Shown here: piece after piece, positions 41,359-51,700 of the stretch
How positions within the stretch are numbered: the first letter of the stretch is position 1
Layout: every line of letters starts with the position of its first letter
DNA from: an uncultured Fibrobacter sp.
GTDB taxonomy: Bacteria; Fibrobacterota; Fibrobacteria; Fibrobacterales; Fibrobacteraceae
Reading direction: 5' to 3'
Assembly: GCA_946413655.1 (NCBI GenBank)
Contig: CAMKLO010000010.1
Location: 1-64,000, forward strand
DNA length: 64,000 nt
Program-made: the position numbers and the translations under genes
Notes under the pieces: model-generated
The model's database searches: none
The model's input: the letters and a program-made list of their open reading frames with translations, nothing else
What the model was told of the DNA's origin: nothing

Positions 41359-42336
41359 CTAGTCTTTTACGCAACGGATGGAATAAGCGTTATAAAAATT
41401 AAAAGGTGCTGAATTAAAATCCTCATAAATTGCATCCGAGGAATATTTCAAGCTAAAATAAGCTTCACCTCTATTGATGTATCCAGAGGGAAGACCAAAA
41501 TACGAACTCCAAAAGAAGGCATCAGAACCGCCATCAAAAGAATAATAAGTTAATGTATTTTCATTTGAAAAATTTTCTGAATCAACATCCACTCTATGCA
41601 ATTGTCCCGCCGGTTTCGCACAAAAACCAAACTCATCCGTTCCATTGCCATCATTTAACCATCCTTCGCTAGACTTCAACTTTTTTCCAGCAACATCTTC
41701 ACCACCAACAAATTCAAATAGCATTTCAAATTCTTCTTTACTTGGCAAGTGCCATCCCTTTGGACAGATTCCGCGAACGGGGTCCACTATTTTGCAATTA
41801 TTGTAATCAAAGCACCCTTTCCCATTACTCCCAAAAATTCCAGCACCATCGACCGCGGCCCCCCAATAATAAAGCCTTCCATATTTAGAACAGCTATCCG
41901 GTTCATTCCCATAGCACCAGCTCGATGAATCCTGATATCCGGCCGGTTCCAAATAGGCATAATTCAAATTCTCAGCCATCCACGTCTGCGTCCCGATAAC
42001 CACCGTCCTATATTCCTGGCTATCGCGAAGATCAAATAATTTATTCTGTTCAGAATTAAATATGCTACTGTCTTTAAGAACTACGCTATGTTGTATATAA
42101 ATTGATGAAGAGGATTCAGTCACATTGGATACGCTAGACGATTGTGCCTCTGACGATGAACTTTCAACCAGTGCAAAATCACTTGACGATAGAATCCATG
42201 ACGAAGACGAGGTTAACACGGCATCACTTATGGAGGACGGCAGACTTGCATACTCAGCATCCGTTGCGCTATCGTCAGTACACGCAACAATAAAGAACAA
42301 CATGCAAAGAAAACAGCAAAGCACAATCTTTTTCAT
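41359..42336 (-). CDS. FISUMP-domain lipoprotein
   Basis: A 325-residue lipoprotein (signal ends MLFFIVAC) with a Ser-rich linker (about 35-80) and one Fibrobacter major paralogous domain: EYRTVVIGTQTWMAENLNYA, KYGRLYYWGAA, VRGICPKGWHLPSKEEFEML, and a final SIRCVKD. GGAGG stands before the ATG. The domain is related to the SUMF1/FGE-like fold in its G-W-H-L-P part and is highly expanded in this genus. Molecular function unknown; surface exposure is likely. Confidence 0.88.
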   Translation of the reverse strand: MKKIVLCCFLCMLFFIVACTDDSATDAEYASLPSSISDAVLTSSSSWILSSSDFALVESSSSEAQSSSVSNVTESSSSIYIQHSVVLKDSSIFNSEQNKLFDLRDSQEYRTVVIGTQTWMAENLNYAYLEPAGYQDSSSWCYGNEPDSCSKYGRLYYWGAAVDGAGIFGSNGKGCFDYNNCKIVDPVRGICPKGWHLPSKEEFEMLFEFVGGEDVAGKKLKSSEGWLNDGNGTDEFGFCAKPAGQLHRVDVDSENFSNENTLTYYSFDGGSDAFFWSSYFGLPSGYINRGEAYFSLKYSSDAIYEDFNSAPFNFYNAYSIRCVKD

Positions 42337-42400
42337 ACAGCCTCCATTGTGACTAATATAATTTTCAAAAAGATTGTTTTAATAAAAAAATTTCAATAAT

Positions 42401-43012
42401 CTAAAAATTACAATTCTTGACGCAGCGGTTGTCCCTAAATTCCGCTTCGAGCATGACCTTGCCGAAACTATAGCGGTGGTATTTGCCGTTGCGGATGCCA
42501 CGTTCAAAGTTCATGTCTTCAGACAAAAGTCCCATTTCATCGTAAATTTTCACGATGCCATGAATTTGTCCGTTCTCGTATGGGATCTGGCGACGGATTT
42601 TTCCATTTTCGTACCAGTCTTCCGACATGCCGTTTAACGTTCCGCGGCTATACTTCTCGCTCGATTTCTTTTTGCCGTTTTCGTAATAGATGATGCTCAA
42701 GCCTTCTTCTTCACCATCTTTATAGCCAACCGTTTCGCGAAGTTTTCCGTTTTCGTCGTACGAGCGTAAGACGCCGTCCAACTTGCCGTTTTTATACGGC
42801 GCTTCGACCGCCAACTTGCCGTTCGGATGGTACGTCAGCGACACGCCTTCGCGCACATCGGTTCCCTTTAAAACGGTGTAAATTCTCGACACACGACCAT
42901 CGTCAAAGGTCATGCGAACCGTATCCAGGGCGGCAGAGGCAGCAACGGGCGCCGCTAGAGCAGTGCCACACGTCACTAGACACGAAAAAAACGTTAAAAA
43001 AAGCTTTTTCAT
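42401..43012 (-). CDS. exported MORN_2-like (YwqK-type) repeat protein
   Basis: ATG 43012 gives a signal peptide (MKKLFLTFFSCLVTCGTALA) and about 180 residues of roughly 23-residue beta repeats. Examples are GVSLTYHPNGKLAVEAPYKN, GVLRSYDENGKLRETVGYKD and GLSIIYYENGKKKSSEKYSR. The Y-x-x-N-G-K pattern is that of MORN_2/YwqK repeats, seen in bacteria as envelope or toxin-associated proteins. It is divergent from the radical SAM gene. No neighbouring toxin is evident. Confidence 0.75.
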   Translation of the reverse strand: MKKLFLTFFSCLVTCGTALAAPVAASAALDTVRMTFDDGRVSRIYTVLKGTDVREGVSLTYHPNGKLAVEAPYKNGKLDGVLRSYDENGKLRETVGYKDGEEEGLSIIYYENGKKKSSEKYSRGTLNGMSEDWYENGKIRRQIPYENGQIHGIVKIYDEMGLLSEDMNFERGIRNGKYHRYSFGKVMLEAEFRDNRCVKNCNF

Positions 43013-43044
43013 CGCAATATAATGTAGCATAATCAATTAAGATT

Positions 43045-44568
43045 ATGTATTTTGTGTCCGTCATGCATGTTACTTTTTTAAATCCTCCTTTTCACCCGAT
43101 GTTCAGTCGGGAATCTAGATCCCCGTGTGTTACGAAGTCCAGTACGCTTTACTGGCCGATGTTTTTGAGTTATGCAGCCGGCGTTTGTGAAGCCGACGGC
43201 AACGAAATCCAGCTGATTGACAGCCCCGCTATGGAGCTTGACTTGCCCCAGACGCTCGAGGGCATCAAGAAGTTTGGTCCGGAGCTCGTCATTTGCAGCA
43301 CGAGCACCCCGAGTATTTTGAACGACCTCAAGGTGGTCCACGCCATCAAGCAAGAAATGCCGAACGTGAAGGTCGCCATCATGGGTACGCACGCCACGGC
43401 CGAACCGCTCGAATCCATGGAAATGGAACCGAGCCTTGACTACGTGGTTATTGGCGAAGCCGACTACACCTGCCGGAACCTCGTCCGCGCATTGCGTGGC
43501 GACGGTGCTCCCATCGGTCAGTTTGCAGGACTCGCCTACCGCACCGCCGAAGGCAAAGTCGATTTCCAGCCGGAAGGCCCGAAGATCGAGAACCTGAACG
43601 AAATCCCGTGGGTTTCCAAGGTCTATCGCAAGCACCTCTACAGCTGCTACAAGAAGTATTTCTACGGTGCAAACCTGAACCCGCTTATCGTGATTCTCAG
43701 TGGTCGCGGTTGCCCGAACCACTGCAGCTACTGCGTGATTCCGCAGACGCTCAACGGCCACAAATTCCGCCGCCGCGACCCGAAGGATGTTGTCGATGAA
43801 TTGCAGTACATCAAAGACAACTTCGAAGATTTAGGCGAAGTGTTCTTCGAAGACGATACGTTTACAGCTAGCCACGAACACGTGCGCCAGATTTGCAACT
43901 TGATTTTGGAACGCGGTCTCAAGATTACATGGAGCTGCAACGCCCGCGCCGATGTGCCGCTGGACTTGCTCAAGCTCATGAAGAAGGCTGGCGGCCGCGA
44001 AATGTGCGTGGGCTTTGAAAGTGCAAGCCCCGAAGTCTTGGAAAAGATTCACAAGGGCGTGAAGAACACCGACAAGGCCATTGAATTTACGAAGAACGCC
44101 CGCAAGGCAGGACTCCTCGTTCACGGATGCTTCATGGTGGGCAACCCGGGCGACACACCGGAAACGCTCCGCATGACGCTCGACTACGCGAAGAAGCTGA
44201 ACCCGAACACGGCCCAGTTCTACCCCATCATGGCGTACCCCGGTACCGAGGCCTACAAGGAAGCTCTTGAAAGCGGTGCCTTGAAGTCGAAGGATTACAG
44301 CCAGTGGCTCGACAAGGACGGTTTCCACCGCACCACGATCCAACGCGGCGAACTTACGAGCCAGGCTCTCGTCGATTTCTGCGACAAGGCACGCCGCGAA
44401 TTCTACCTGCGTCCAAGCTACATCATCCGTCAGGGTATCATGGCCATCAAGAACCCGCGTGAACGTTACCGCGTTCTCCGTGGATTCGGCACGCTGGTGA
44501 AGCACTTGTTCAGAAAGCACGGCGAACTTGCCCCGGTCGCAAGACAGGCTCCGACGATAAAGGAGTAA
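43045..44568 (+). CDS. B12-binding-type radical SAM enzyme
   Basis: The 507-residue enzyme has an N-terminal cobalamin-binding-like domain (about 1-140: LSYAAGVCEADGNEIQLIDS, VKVAIMGTHATAEPLE, YVVIGEAD). A radical SAM domain follows with the cluster motif CPNHCSYC (C223, C227, C230), then VFFEDDTFTAS and a C-terminal helical part. Such enzymes catalyse methylation or rearrangement of lipids, cofactors or secondary metabolites. No biosynthetic partner genes are adjacent, so the substrate is open. The start may be ATG 43045 or 43063. Confidence 0.85.
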   Translation: MYFVSVMHVTFLNPPFHPMFSRESRSPCVTKSSTLYWPMFLSYAAGVCEADGNEIQLIDSPAMELDLPQTLEGIKKFGPELVICSTSTPSILNDLKVVHAIKQEMPNVKVAIMGTHATAEPLESMEMEPSLDYVVIGEADYTCRNLVRALRGDGAPIGQFAGLAYRTAEGKVDFQPEGPKIENLNEIPWVSKVYRKHLYSCYKKYFYGANLNPLIVILSGRGCPNHCSYCVIPQTLNGHKFRRRDPKDVVDELQYIKDNFEDLGEVFFEDDTFTASHEHVRQICNLILERGLKITWSCNARADVPLDLLKLMKKAGGREMCVGFESASPEVLEKIHKGVKNTDKAIEFTKNARKAGLLVHGCFMVGNPGDTPETLRMTLDYAKKLNPNTAQFYPIMAYPGTEAYKEALESGALKSKDYSQWLDKDGFHRTTIQRGELTSQALVDFCDKARREFYLRPSYIIRQGIMAIKNPRERYRVLRGFGTLVKHLFRKHGELAPVARQAPTIKE

Positions 44569-44569
44569 G

Positions 44570-44600
44570 AAGTAGACAGTAGGCAGTAGGCAGTGGTTAG
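44570..44600. repeat. low-complexity AGTAGGCAGTAGG repeat
   Basis: Degenerate repeats of the unit AGTAG(G/A)C begin just after the radical SAM stop. GTAGGCAGTGGTTAG (44586-44600) recurs exactly at 63959-63973, and related units are at 32911-32985. Nearby, 44636-44664 has similar TTACTAG units. Confidence 0.55.
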
Positions 44601-44713
44601 AAACCGTAAGAAAAAAACTTGCTGAATCTAGCCGCAGTAACTAGTTACTAGTCAATAGTTACTAGAATACGAAAAGAACATCCATGAATCGTAAAAGGAA
44701 CTGTCGCGATTTT

Positions 44714-44745
44714 AAAACGACTTGCAATAATGCAAGCCGTTTTTT
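44714..44745 (+). terminator. terminator after radical SAM gene
   Basis: AAACG-A-CTTGCA / TGCAAG-C-CG with one mismatch and a 4-nt loop, followed by a T-run. It separates the radical SAM gene from the 44813 gene. Confidence 0.65.
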
Positions 44746-44812
44746 GCGAGAGCCGCGTACGCATTTTTTTATTTTTTACGCATAAACAATTTTTTTCTAT
44801 GAGAGTAGCATT

Positions 44813-45661
44813 ATGATTTGCAAGAAGTGCGGAAGAGAATACGAAGACGACATGCCCAAATGCCTGTGGTGCGATGCACCGAACGAAAGCTTAACCGATT
44901 CCACGGCCGCGAACTCAGCAACCGCACAACCTGAGCTTTATTGCGACACGTACAAGGATTCGCCCGAAAAAATCGTTGACATCGAACTAGAGCAGACCCT
45001 GACAAAGAACATTTACCAAGGACAAAGCGCCATATCATGGACAAAGTTCATGATTTTCATAAACATTCTCTTGTTCCTCATCGAAGTAAGGACATTCAGC
45101 ATAATCGACGCGGGAATAAAAGGCGTAAAACTCAACGTTCCCTTGCCCAATGAATTTTTCCTTGCCCTATTTATTTTAATAGCATTCCTTCTCTTCACGG
45201 CAGTACCGCTTTGCATGTTTGTCGGAAAGAACTGGATCTGGATTTACCATGCACAAAAAATACAGAGCAATTTCACGGAGACATTCTTTTCGCCCGCAGG
45301 AGCCGTTTTCTGTTGCTACATCCCCGTTGTAAATTATTTTGTATTTAAAGACTTGCTCAAAAGTCAAAAAGAAACCTTAGCATTTTTGAGGATAGATTCA
45401 AAACCGATTCCAAGCAAAACACTCGTAGGATTATTGATAATCTCTATCCTAATGCTCATTTGCAATATTTTGAATTATATCAAGAACAACGAAACATTCT
45501 ATTTATTTTTATGTTCCGCAGCATGGATTGTCTTTATCGTTTTCTGCATAAAGCTAATAAAGGTATCTACGGAAAATCAGCGTCTGTTACAGTCCAAGCT
45601 GTACGACAACATCATCAACCACAAAGCCGAAGAAATCATCGCACAGCGCAAAGCAGAATAG
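44813..45661 (+). CDS. zinc-ribbon multi-pass membrane protein
   Basis: The 282-residue protein starts with a zinc ribbon (MICKKCGREYEDDMPKCLWC; C3, C6, C17, C20). A polar linker follows, then about five membrane helices (near 77-97, 115-140, 165-185, 205-225 and 230-252), with a charged cytosolic tail. This resembles DUF4328-like membrane proteins with an N-terminal zinc ribbon. Base composition is AT-rich. GAGAGTAGC before the ATG is a weak ribosome site. Function unknown. Confidence 0.7.
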   Translation: MICKKCGREYEDDMPKCLWCDAPNESLTDSTAANSATAQPELYCDTYKDSPEKIVDIELEQTLTKNIYQGQSAISWTKFMIFINILLFLIEVRTFSIIDAGIKGVKLNVPLPNEFFLALFILIAFLLFTAVPLCMFVGKNWIWIYHAQKIQSNFTETFFSPAGAVFCCYIPVVNYFVFKDLLKSQKETLAFLRIDSKPIPSKTLVGLLIISILMLICNILNYIKNNETFYLFLCSAAWIVFIVFCIKLIKVSTENQRLLQSKLYDNIINHKAEEIIAQRKAE

Positions 45662-45741
45662 TCCAACGCACAATCCCTAAAACGCATAAAGCCTCCATTT
45701 GTTAAAATTGGAGGCTCAAAATAATTATAAACAACTAAAAT

Positions 45742-46329
45742 TTATTTTGTTTTAGGTTTCTTTTTGCGGGCGCGTCGCGCAGAGACAACCGGGCGCACCA
45801 TCGTCGCAATGTTCATCGCCGTTCCGATCAAGATGAGGAAACTGGCGCAATAAAGCCCTATTCCGCCCTCAACTTTCAACAGCGGAATTCCAAGCTCATT
45901 CCCTAATTGCGACAGCTTCATCAAAAGCGACCAAAGCGAGACCATCGACAAAAGTCCCATCACAGTCGAAGCTAGAGGAACGAACCACGAAAAGAGTGCG
46001 GCAAGGAAAATTGCAACGAGGATTCCGTACAAATGTCGAATAGGTTCCATTTTCGGATAATTCGGCATCTGCGCCTTGAAATGATCCAAGATCTTCGGAT
46101 TTTCCTTGACCATGCGGTGCATCTGCCCAAGGGCAGCGTCCGACAAAGACTTATCCAAATCGACTCCCGACGCGATTTGATAGAACGTTGCTTCAGCAAT
46201 CGGTTTGCTGTCTTCTTTCACAGAACAAGAAACATTCGCCAAAGGCATCAGCAACGCCAAAAACACGAGCAAATACGGAAACGCCGTCAGCTTCTTGAAA
46301 AGACTCATTTCTTTGCTAGACTTTTTCAT
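45742..46329 (-). CDS. four-helix membrane protein coupled to the SUMF1-domain gene
   Basis: A 195-residue protein with a hydrophobic N-terminal segment (about 17-33, FPYLLVFLALLMPLANVSC) and three further membrane helices (about 99-120, 121-142, 157-178). It ends in a basic tail (ARRARKKKPKTK). Its ATG overlaps the stop of the upstream 790-residue gene (ATGA), so the two are translated together. The short soluble part after the first helix (about 36-95) probably faces the periplasm. No family recognised. Confidence 0.65.
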   Translation of the reverse strand: MKKSSKEMSLFKKLTAFPYLLVFLALLMPLANVSCSVKEDSKPIAEATFYQIASGVDLDKSLSDAALGQMHRMVKENPKILDHFKAQMPNYPKMEPIRHLYGILVAIFLAALFSWFVPLASTVMGLLSMVSLWSLLMKLSQLGNELGIPLLKVEGGIGLYCASFLILIGTAMNIATMVRPVVSARRARKKKPKTK

Positions 46330-48698
46330 TTTTTATAATCCGGAATTATTCGATGAAGCGGGAACGCGCAACGGAAACCGATATAGTCAGACCAATAGCG
46401 AGGATCTTCATCATCTCTTGCCGTCATGTTCAATTTCTTTGCCTTGTCCTTCCACGAACCGCCCTTCAGAACTTTATTCGTTCCCAAGTAAGAACCTGTC
46501 GGGTTTGAATCTTCGATTTTAAAGGTAATGGCAAAGTAGTTATCAAGAGTCCATTCGGCTACGTTCCCCGACATATCGTAAAGTCCCAAGGAATTCGGGG
46601 TCTTCGTAGCTACATTTTGCGGGCCGTAAGCAGAATCCTGCTTGCCAAGTTTCATAGAATTTTCTGCGAACACAGCATACTTATTCACGCTCATGACGTC
46701 ATCCGATGTCCAAAGCGTTCCTTCGTTGGCTCCGGCACGCCCAGCAAATTCCCATTGCGCTTCGGTTGGCAATTCGCCACCAAGAATTTTGCAGAAATAC
46801 TGAGCCTTTTCCCAAGTAATGCCTTGGACCGGTTTTTTAGGCCCCTTGAACATGGAGCGGTCTTCGTAGCGCGATGCGGAATCTATGGTCTCCATCGTCT
46901 TCTTAAAAAATTCCTGCGTCACTTCAGTTGTATGAATTGCAAACGGAGACATCGAGACAACCTTTCCACGGAAACGGAATGACCCAGAGTCTATGATAGC
47001 CACCACACCGCGAGTGGCGTGCTCAATAATCTTATCAGAAGAATCCTTTGCCGCTGAAGAAGAACTAGCGACCGAGGACGAGGGTGCGTTCTTGGCAGCA
47101 AACCAGTCACGCACTTCCTGTTCCGATGCAACATACGATGGCAGAATAAATTCACCCTCGCCGACATAGAGATTTAAGCCGATGCGGAAAGCAACCTTGT
47201 CAAAACGATATTGGTAGCGACCGAGAATATCTCCTTCTTTATAAACCCATACGGGCTTATTGTTCACAAGGAACAACGTCGTCACAAGGGAAGGATCGTT
47301 CGTTTTTATTTTAGCAACAAGCGAATCCATCGGATAATCTTTGACAACGCCCTTCCAGACGACATGTATTCTATCGCGTTCCGAGCCAAAAGTCAGTTTC
47401 AATGTATCGATTTTCGTCGGCTCGGTCGGGACCGCAACCGCAGGCACCGCAGCAGCAACTTTCGCTGTAGAATCTGCAACCTTAGCCGTCGTATCAGCGA
47501 CCTTCGCAGTTGAGTCAACGGCAACTTTCGCCGTAGAATCAGCAGCCTTCGCAGTCGTATCGACAACGGCAACCGAATCCGTTTTTTTGACAGCAGGTTC
47601 TGCATTTAAGGTTACCGCATCCTTCGAAATCGTCTCGACGACACTCGGCATCAAGTTCACTTGCACCGGAAGAGCCTGAAGACTATCCAACTTTGCATGA
47701 ATCGCCTTGGAAATCGCATTGACAGAGCTTAACTTTTTGCCTCGCCATATTTTTTTAGCTTCGTTGCGCTTGAGATTATAACGAGAAACATAATTGCGGT
47801 AATCCGTACTTTTTTCAGCAAGTCCCAAAGAATCTGCGGCCACCTTTGCCGGATAGGCTTTTGAAAATTCAGTCGTATCGACGCGATGGACGTTCTTTTC
47901 GACTTCCGCAGAATACTTGTCGTAAAGTTGTTCCGCTTCTTCCACAGTCTTTAAAGAATCCACCTGGTCAAGCGAGACACCCAAATTTACCGATATCACT
48001 TCGCTGGATTCTAACGTCGGAAATTCCACTTTAAAAGACAACACGTCACCGGGCTTCAGAGTTCCGATATCCACATAAGGCAGTTTATCTGGAGCACTGA
48101 ACGCGAACATATAGAGGCCTTCTTTCGCTGGATAGAACGTTCTAGTTCCATTCTTCATGTTCGCATTATAAGAGACTATTTCCAAATCCTTTTCATCAGA
48201 CTGGATTTGCACCAATCCCGGATGAGCGCTTTCCTTTATCGTTTGCCACTTTCCGTTTTTCACAAACAAAAGCTTTGAAACCCGCGACGAATAAATATTT
48301 TCAGCATCAAAATAAATGTCGGCTTCGTCCTGGAAAGCCTTGTGCTGGCGAGAAGCATACAGCCTAAGGCCAACGACTTCACGGACGCCTAGATGATTTT
48401 CCTTAAGGTTAAAAGCATGGAGATTCTTATATTCATCAACCTTGACGTTGCCCGAGAACCAAAGATATTCCTTCACCGACTTTTTCTGACGAAGATAAAG
48501 TTTGTTCGCCTGTAACGGGAAAACAGGTTCCTGCGAGAATGCTACAGCACTATCCAGTTCAATGGCCGTTTTGGACGAAGGATCTAGGAGACTGCCAACT
48601 TTGAAATTCTCCGGCAACAATTTGAAGTTCTGATCATCATCAGCCATCGTAAGTGCCGGGACCAGCAACAAAAGCGGAAGCAATCTGGAAAATGTCAT
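46326..48698 (-). CDS. exported protein with C-terminal SUMF1/FGE-like domain
   Basis: The 790-residue protein has a signal peptide (MTFSRLLPLLLLVPALTMA), then a long beta-rich N-terminal region (20-270). A helical part follows, with a tandem 7-residue repeat (D-S-T-A-K-V-A, about 380-415), a small beta domain, and a formylglycine-generating-enzyme-like domain. The last shows FAIHTTEVTQEFFKKTMET, GELPTEAQWEFAGRAGANEG, GLYDMSGNVAEWTLDN, VLKGGSWKDK and YIGFRCAF. In bacteria this domain is often a binding or structural module rather than an enzyme. It is coupled to the next membrane protein. Confidence 0.75.
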   Translation of the reverse strand: MTFSRLLPLLLLVPALTMADDDQNFKLLPENFKVGSLLDPSSKTAIELDSAVAFSQEPVFPLQANKLYLRQKKSVKEYLWFSGNVKVDEYKNLHAFNLKENHLGVREVVGLRLYASRQHKAFQDEADIYFDAENIYSSRVSKLLFVKNGKWQTIKESAHPGLVQIQSDEKDLEIVSYNANMKNGTRTFYPAKEGLYMFAFSAPDKLPYVDIGTLKPGDVLSFKVEFPTLESSEVISVNLGVSLDQVDSLKTVEEAEQLYDKYSAEVEKNVHRVDTTEFSKAYPAKVAADSLGLAEKSTDYRNYVSRYNLKRNEAKKIWRGKKLSSVNAISKAIHAKLDSLQALPVQVNLMPSVVETISKDAVTLNAEPAVKKTDSVAVVDTTAKAADSTAKVAVDSTAKVADTTAKVADSTAKVAAAVPAVAVPTEPTKIDTLKLTFGSERDRIHVVWKGVVKDYPMDSLVAKIKTNDPSLVTTLFLVNNKPVWVYKEGDILGRYQYRFDKVAFRIGLNLYVGEGEFILPSYVASEQEVRDWFAAKNAPSSSVASSSSAAKDSSDKIIEHATRGVVAIIDSGSFRFRGKVVSMSPFAIHTTEVTQEFFKKTMETIDSASRYEDRSMFKGPKKPVQGITWEKAQYFCKILGGELPTEAQWEFAGRAGANEGTLWTSDDVMSVNKYAVFAENSMKLGKQDSAYGPQNVATKTPNSLGLYDMSGNVAEWTLDNYFAITFKIEDSNPTGSYLGTNKVLKGGSWKDKAKKLNMTARDDEDPRYWSDYIGFRCAFPLHRIIPDYKK
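47457..47565 (-). repeat. 21-nt minisatellite encoding DSTAKVA repeats
   Basis: About six imperfect 21-nt units occur in frame in the SUMF1-domain gene, encoding D-[ST]-T-A-K-[VA]-A. Being in frame, gain or loss of units would only lengthen or shorten the linker. Confidence 0.6.
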
Positions 48699-48764
48699 AA
48701 GCTCTCCTGTCTTTATAGGAACCTTCTTGTCTAGAAAAAATAATTTCTTCTTAGAAAATATGTT

Positions 48765-51700
48765 CTAAACTTTTAACGAATTAACACCCATTTCGAGCAA
48801 GTAACCGCCATTTGCACCGCCAACAGGCCCCAATTCGACCTTCCAGTCCGCCAAACGGATAATATCGGGGTGATGTTCGATGACAATGACCGTATCGCCA
48901 CGAGCCGAAAGACGGCGTAAGAGGTTCCACAAGATTTGAATATCCTTCAAATGGAGGCCCGTCGTCGGTTCATCAAGCAGATAGACCATTTCCGTCGCCG
49001 GACGGCGGCAGAGTTCCGCGGCAAGCTTCAATCGCTGAGATTCGCCGCCCGAAAGCGTGGTAACCGGTTGTCCAAGCTTCACATACGGGAGGCCCACATC
49101 GCGGAGGCATTCCAGCTTCGGTAAAATCTTCGGCTGATCCTTGAAGAACTCACAGGCTTCCACCACACGCATGTCAAGCACGTCAGCGATGTTCTTGCCC
49201 TTGAACGTGACCGTCAGCGTTTCCTGGTTGTAGCGTTTGCCACCGCAAGCTTCGCACGTTTCCCAGATGTCCGAGAGGAAGTGCATTTCGACAGCGATGG
49301 CGCCACGGCCTTCGCAAACTGGGCACCGGCCACGTGCGAGGTTGTAACTGAAACGGCCGTAATCAAAGCCTTTAACCTTAGACTGCTCGAGTTTGGAGAA
49401 CAGCTTGCGGATATCGTCAAACACGCCCGTAAAGCTCGCCGGCGTACTGCGCGGCGTCCCGGAAATCGGGCTCTGATCGACGAGCAAGACCTCACCGCTC
49501 TGCTTTTTGCGACCACGCGCCTGGAACTGTTTCTTAAGCGCCGGGAAAATTTCATCTACGACAAGCGAGCTCTTGCCCGAACCCGAAACGCCACAGACAA
49601 CGCTCACCGCTCGCTTCGGGAATTTTACAGACAAATTCTTAAGATTATTCGCATTGAGGTTCTTGAACTCATAGAATTCCGTATCATCCGTAATGCGCAC
49701 CGGTTCCAGTTGGTTCGCCACCGGCGTAGAATACGTGAGGAACTTGACCGTTTCGCTACGCGGGAAACGCTGCAACGCATACGGTTTCGCCAGTTCTGCC
49801 GGAGTTCCTTCTGCGACGACTTCGCCACCGAAATCACCCGCGCCAGGACCCATGTCAATAATGTGGTCCGCCGCCTGCATCATCTTGAGGTCATGTTCCA
49901 CGACCACGAGCGTGTTGCCGAGGTCGCGCAAGCGGTAAAGCGTATCGAGGAGTTTCGCGGTATCGCTTTCGTGGAGGCCGACCGTCGGTTCATCAAGCAC
50001 ATAAAGCACGCCTTCGAGGCCGCTACCAATTTGGCTTGCCAAGCGAATGCGCTGGGATTCGCCGCCCGAGAGCGTGTCGCCCGCACGGTCAAGGCCAATG
50101 TAGCCAAGCCCCACGCTAATCAGAAAATCCAAACGCCCGATGATTTCGCGGAGGAGCGGCGCGGCAATCGTCGTCTTGCTTTGGATGGATGCAGACGTCG
50201 CATTTTCTTCGTTCGCGAAATCGACTTTCGCAAACCAGTCGCGGGCTTCGGCAATGCTCATGTGATGCACGTCCATAATGTTCTTGCCCAAGATGCGCAC
50301 CGCCAGATATTCGGGCTTCAAGCGTTCGCCGTGGCAGTCGGGGCATTCTTCGCCATCCTTGAAGTGACCAAGGCCGAGGCATGTTTCGCAGGCGCCCCAG
50401 TGCGTGTTGAAGCTGAAATGTTTCGGATTGAGCGCCGAATCCATGTACCAGCCACATTCCGGGCAGCCCGGCTTTTCGCTGGCCGAGAGGCGTTCTTCGC
50501 CATCGCAATCCACGTAGAGAATACCGTTACCGTCGCGGTAGCCACGTTCAAACGCTTCGACGAGGCGAGCACGGTTTTCTTCCTTGACGACCACGGAATC
50601 AACCACGGCGAGCAACTGCTTTTCGCGTGTCGGAATTTTCGGCAAAGGAAGCTCTACCAATTTATTGCCAAGATACGCCTTGCGATAACCCTTTTCCGTG
50701 AGAATCTTGGACAACTTAATTTCGTCCTTGATTTCGAACGGGGCAAGCACCGTCACCATCTTGTTGAGGTCGCGGTCAAAGGCAAACTGCACCAAGTCGC
50801 CTGCGGCGTAGGAGCTGACCGGCTTTCCACACTTCAAGCAATGAGCCGTTCCCACGCGGGCCCACAAAATGCGGAAGTAGTCGTAAATTTCCGTGAGTGT
50901 CGCGACCGTACTGCGCGGGCTCTTGCTTGCGCTCTTCTGGTCAATCGCAATCGCAGGCGCGAGTCCCGAAATGGAATCAATGCTACCGCGGTCGGGGCGG
51001 CCCAAGAATCGGCGAGCGTAAGTGCTGAGCGTTTCGACAAAACGGCGCTGCCCTTCGCTAAAGAGCGTATGGAAAGCAAGGCTAGACTTGCCCGAGCCCG
51101 AAACGCCCGTAATCACCGTGAGCTTGTGACGCGGAATCGTGACATCGATATTCTTGAGGTTGTGCTTGCGCGCTCCATGAACTTCGATATCGAGCGAGTA
51201 ATCTTCGCCCTTTTCGTCCGTGCGGTCAAAATGCTTGTTTTCGCCATGCTTTTTCGCCAAAACCGGAGCCAAGTAGCGCCCCGTCTCCGACTTTTTGCAT
51301 TTGGCAATTTGTTCGGGAGTTCCCGTGGCGATAATGCGGCCGCCGTTCACGCCCGCATCCGGGCCCAAATCGATAATCCAGTCTGCACACTTGATCACGT
51401 CGAGGTTGTGTTCAATCACCACGACGCTGTTGCCGAGACTACGCAAACGGTTCAAGCATTCGAGCAATCGGCGAATATCTTCAAAGTGCAAACCGGTTGT
51501 CGGTTCGTCGAGCAAGTAAAGCGTCTTGCCCGTACCCGGACGGCGGAGTTCCGAAGCAATTTTCACGCGTTGCGCTTCACCGCCGCTAAGCGTTGTCGAG
51601 GGTTGACCCAGCGTCAAATAGCCAAGGCCCACTTCGCAAAGGAGCTTGAGCGGTTCTGCAATTTTCGGAATGTCCTTGAAAAATTCAGCGGCATCGGCAA

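Noticed and set aside
45691-45715. Hairpin GCCTCCA/TGGAGGC after the zinc-ribbon membrane gene
   Set aside because: The stem is only 7 bp with a long loop, and no T-run follows on either strand, so it was not called a terminator.
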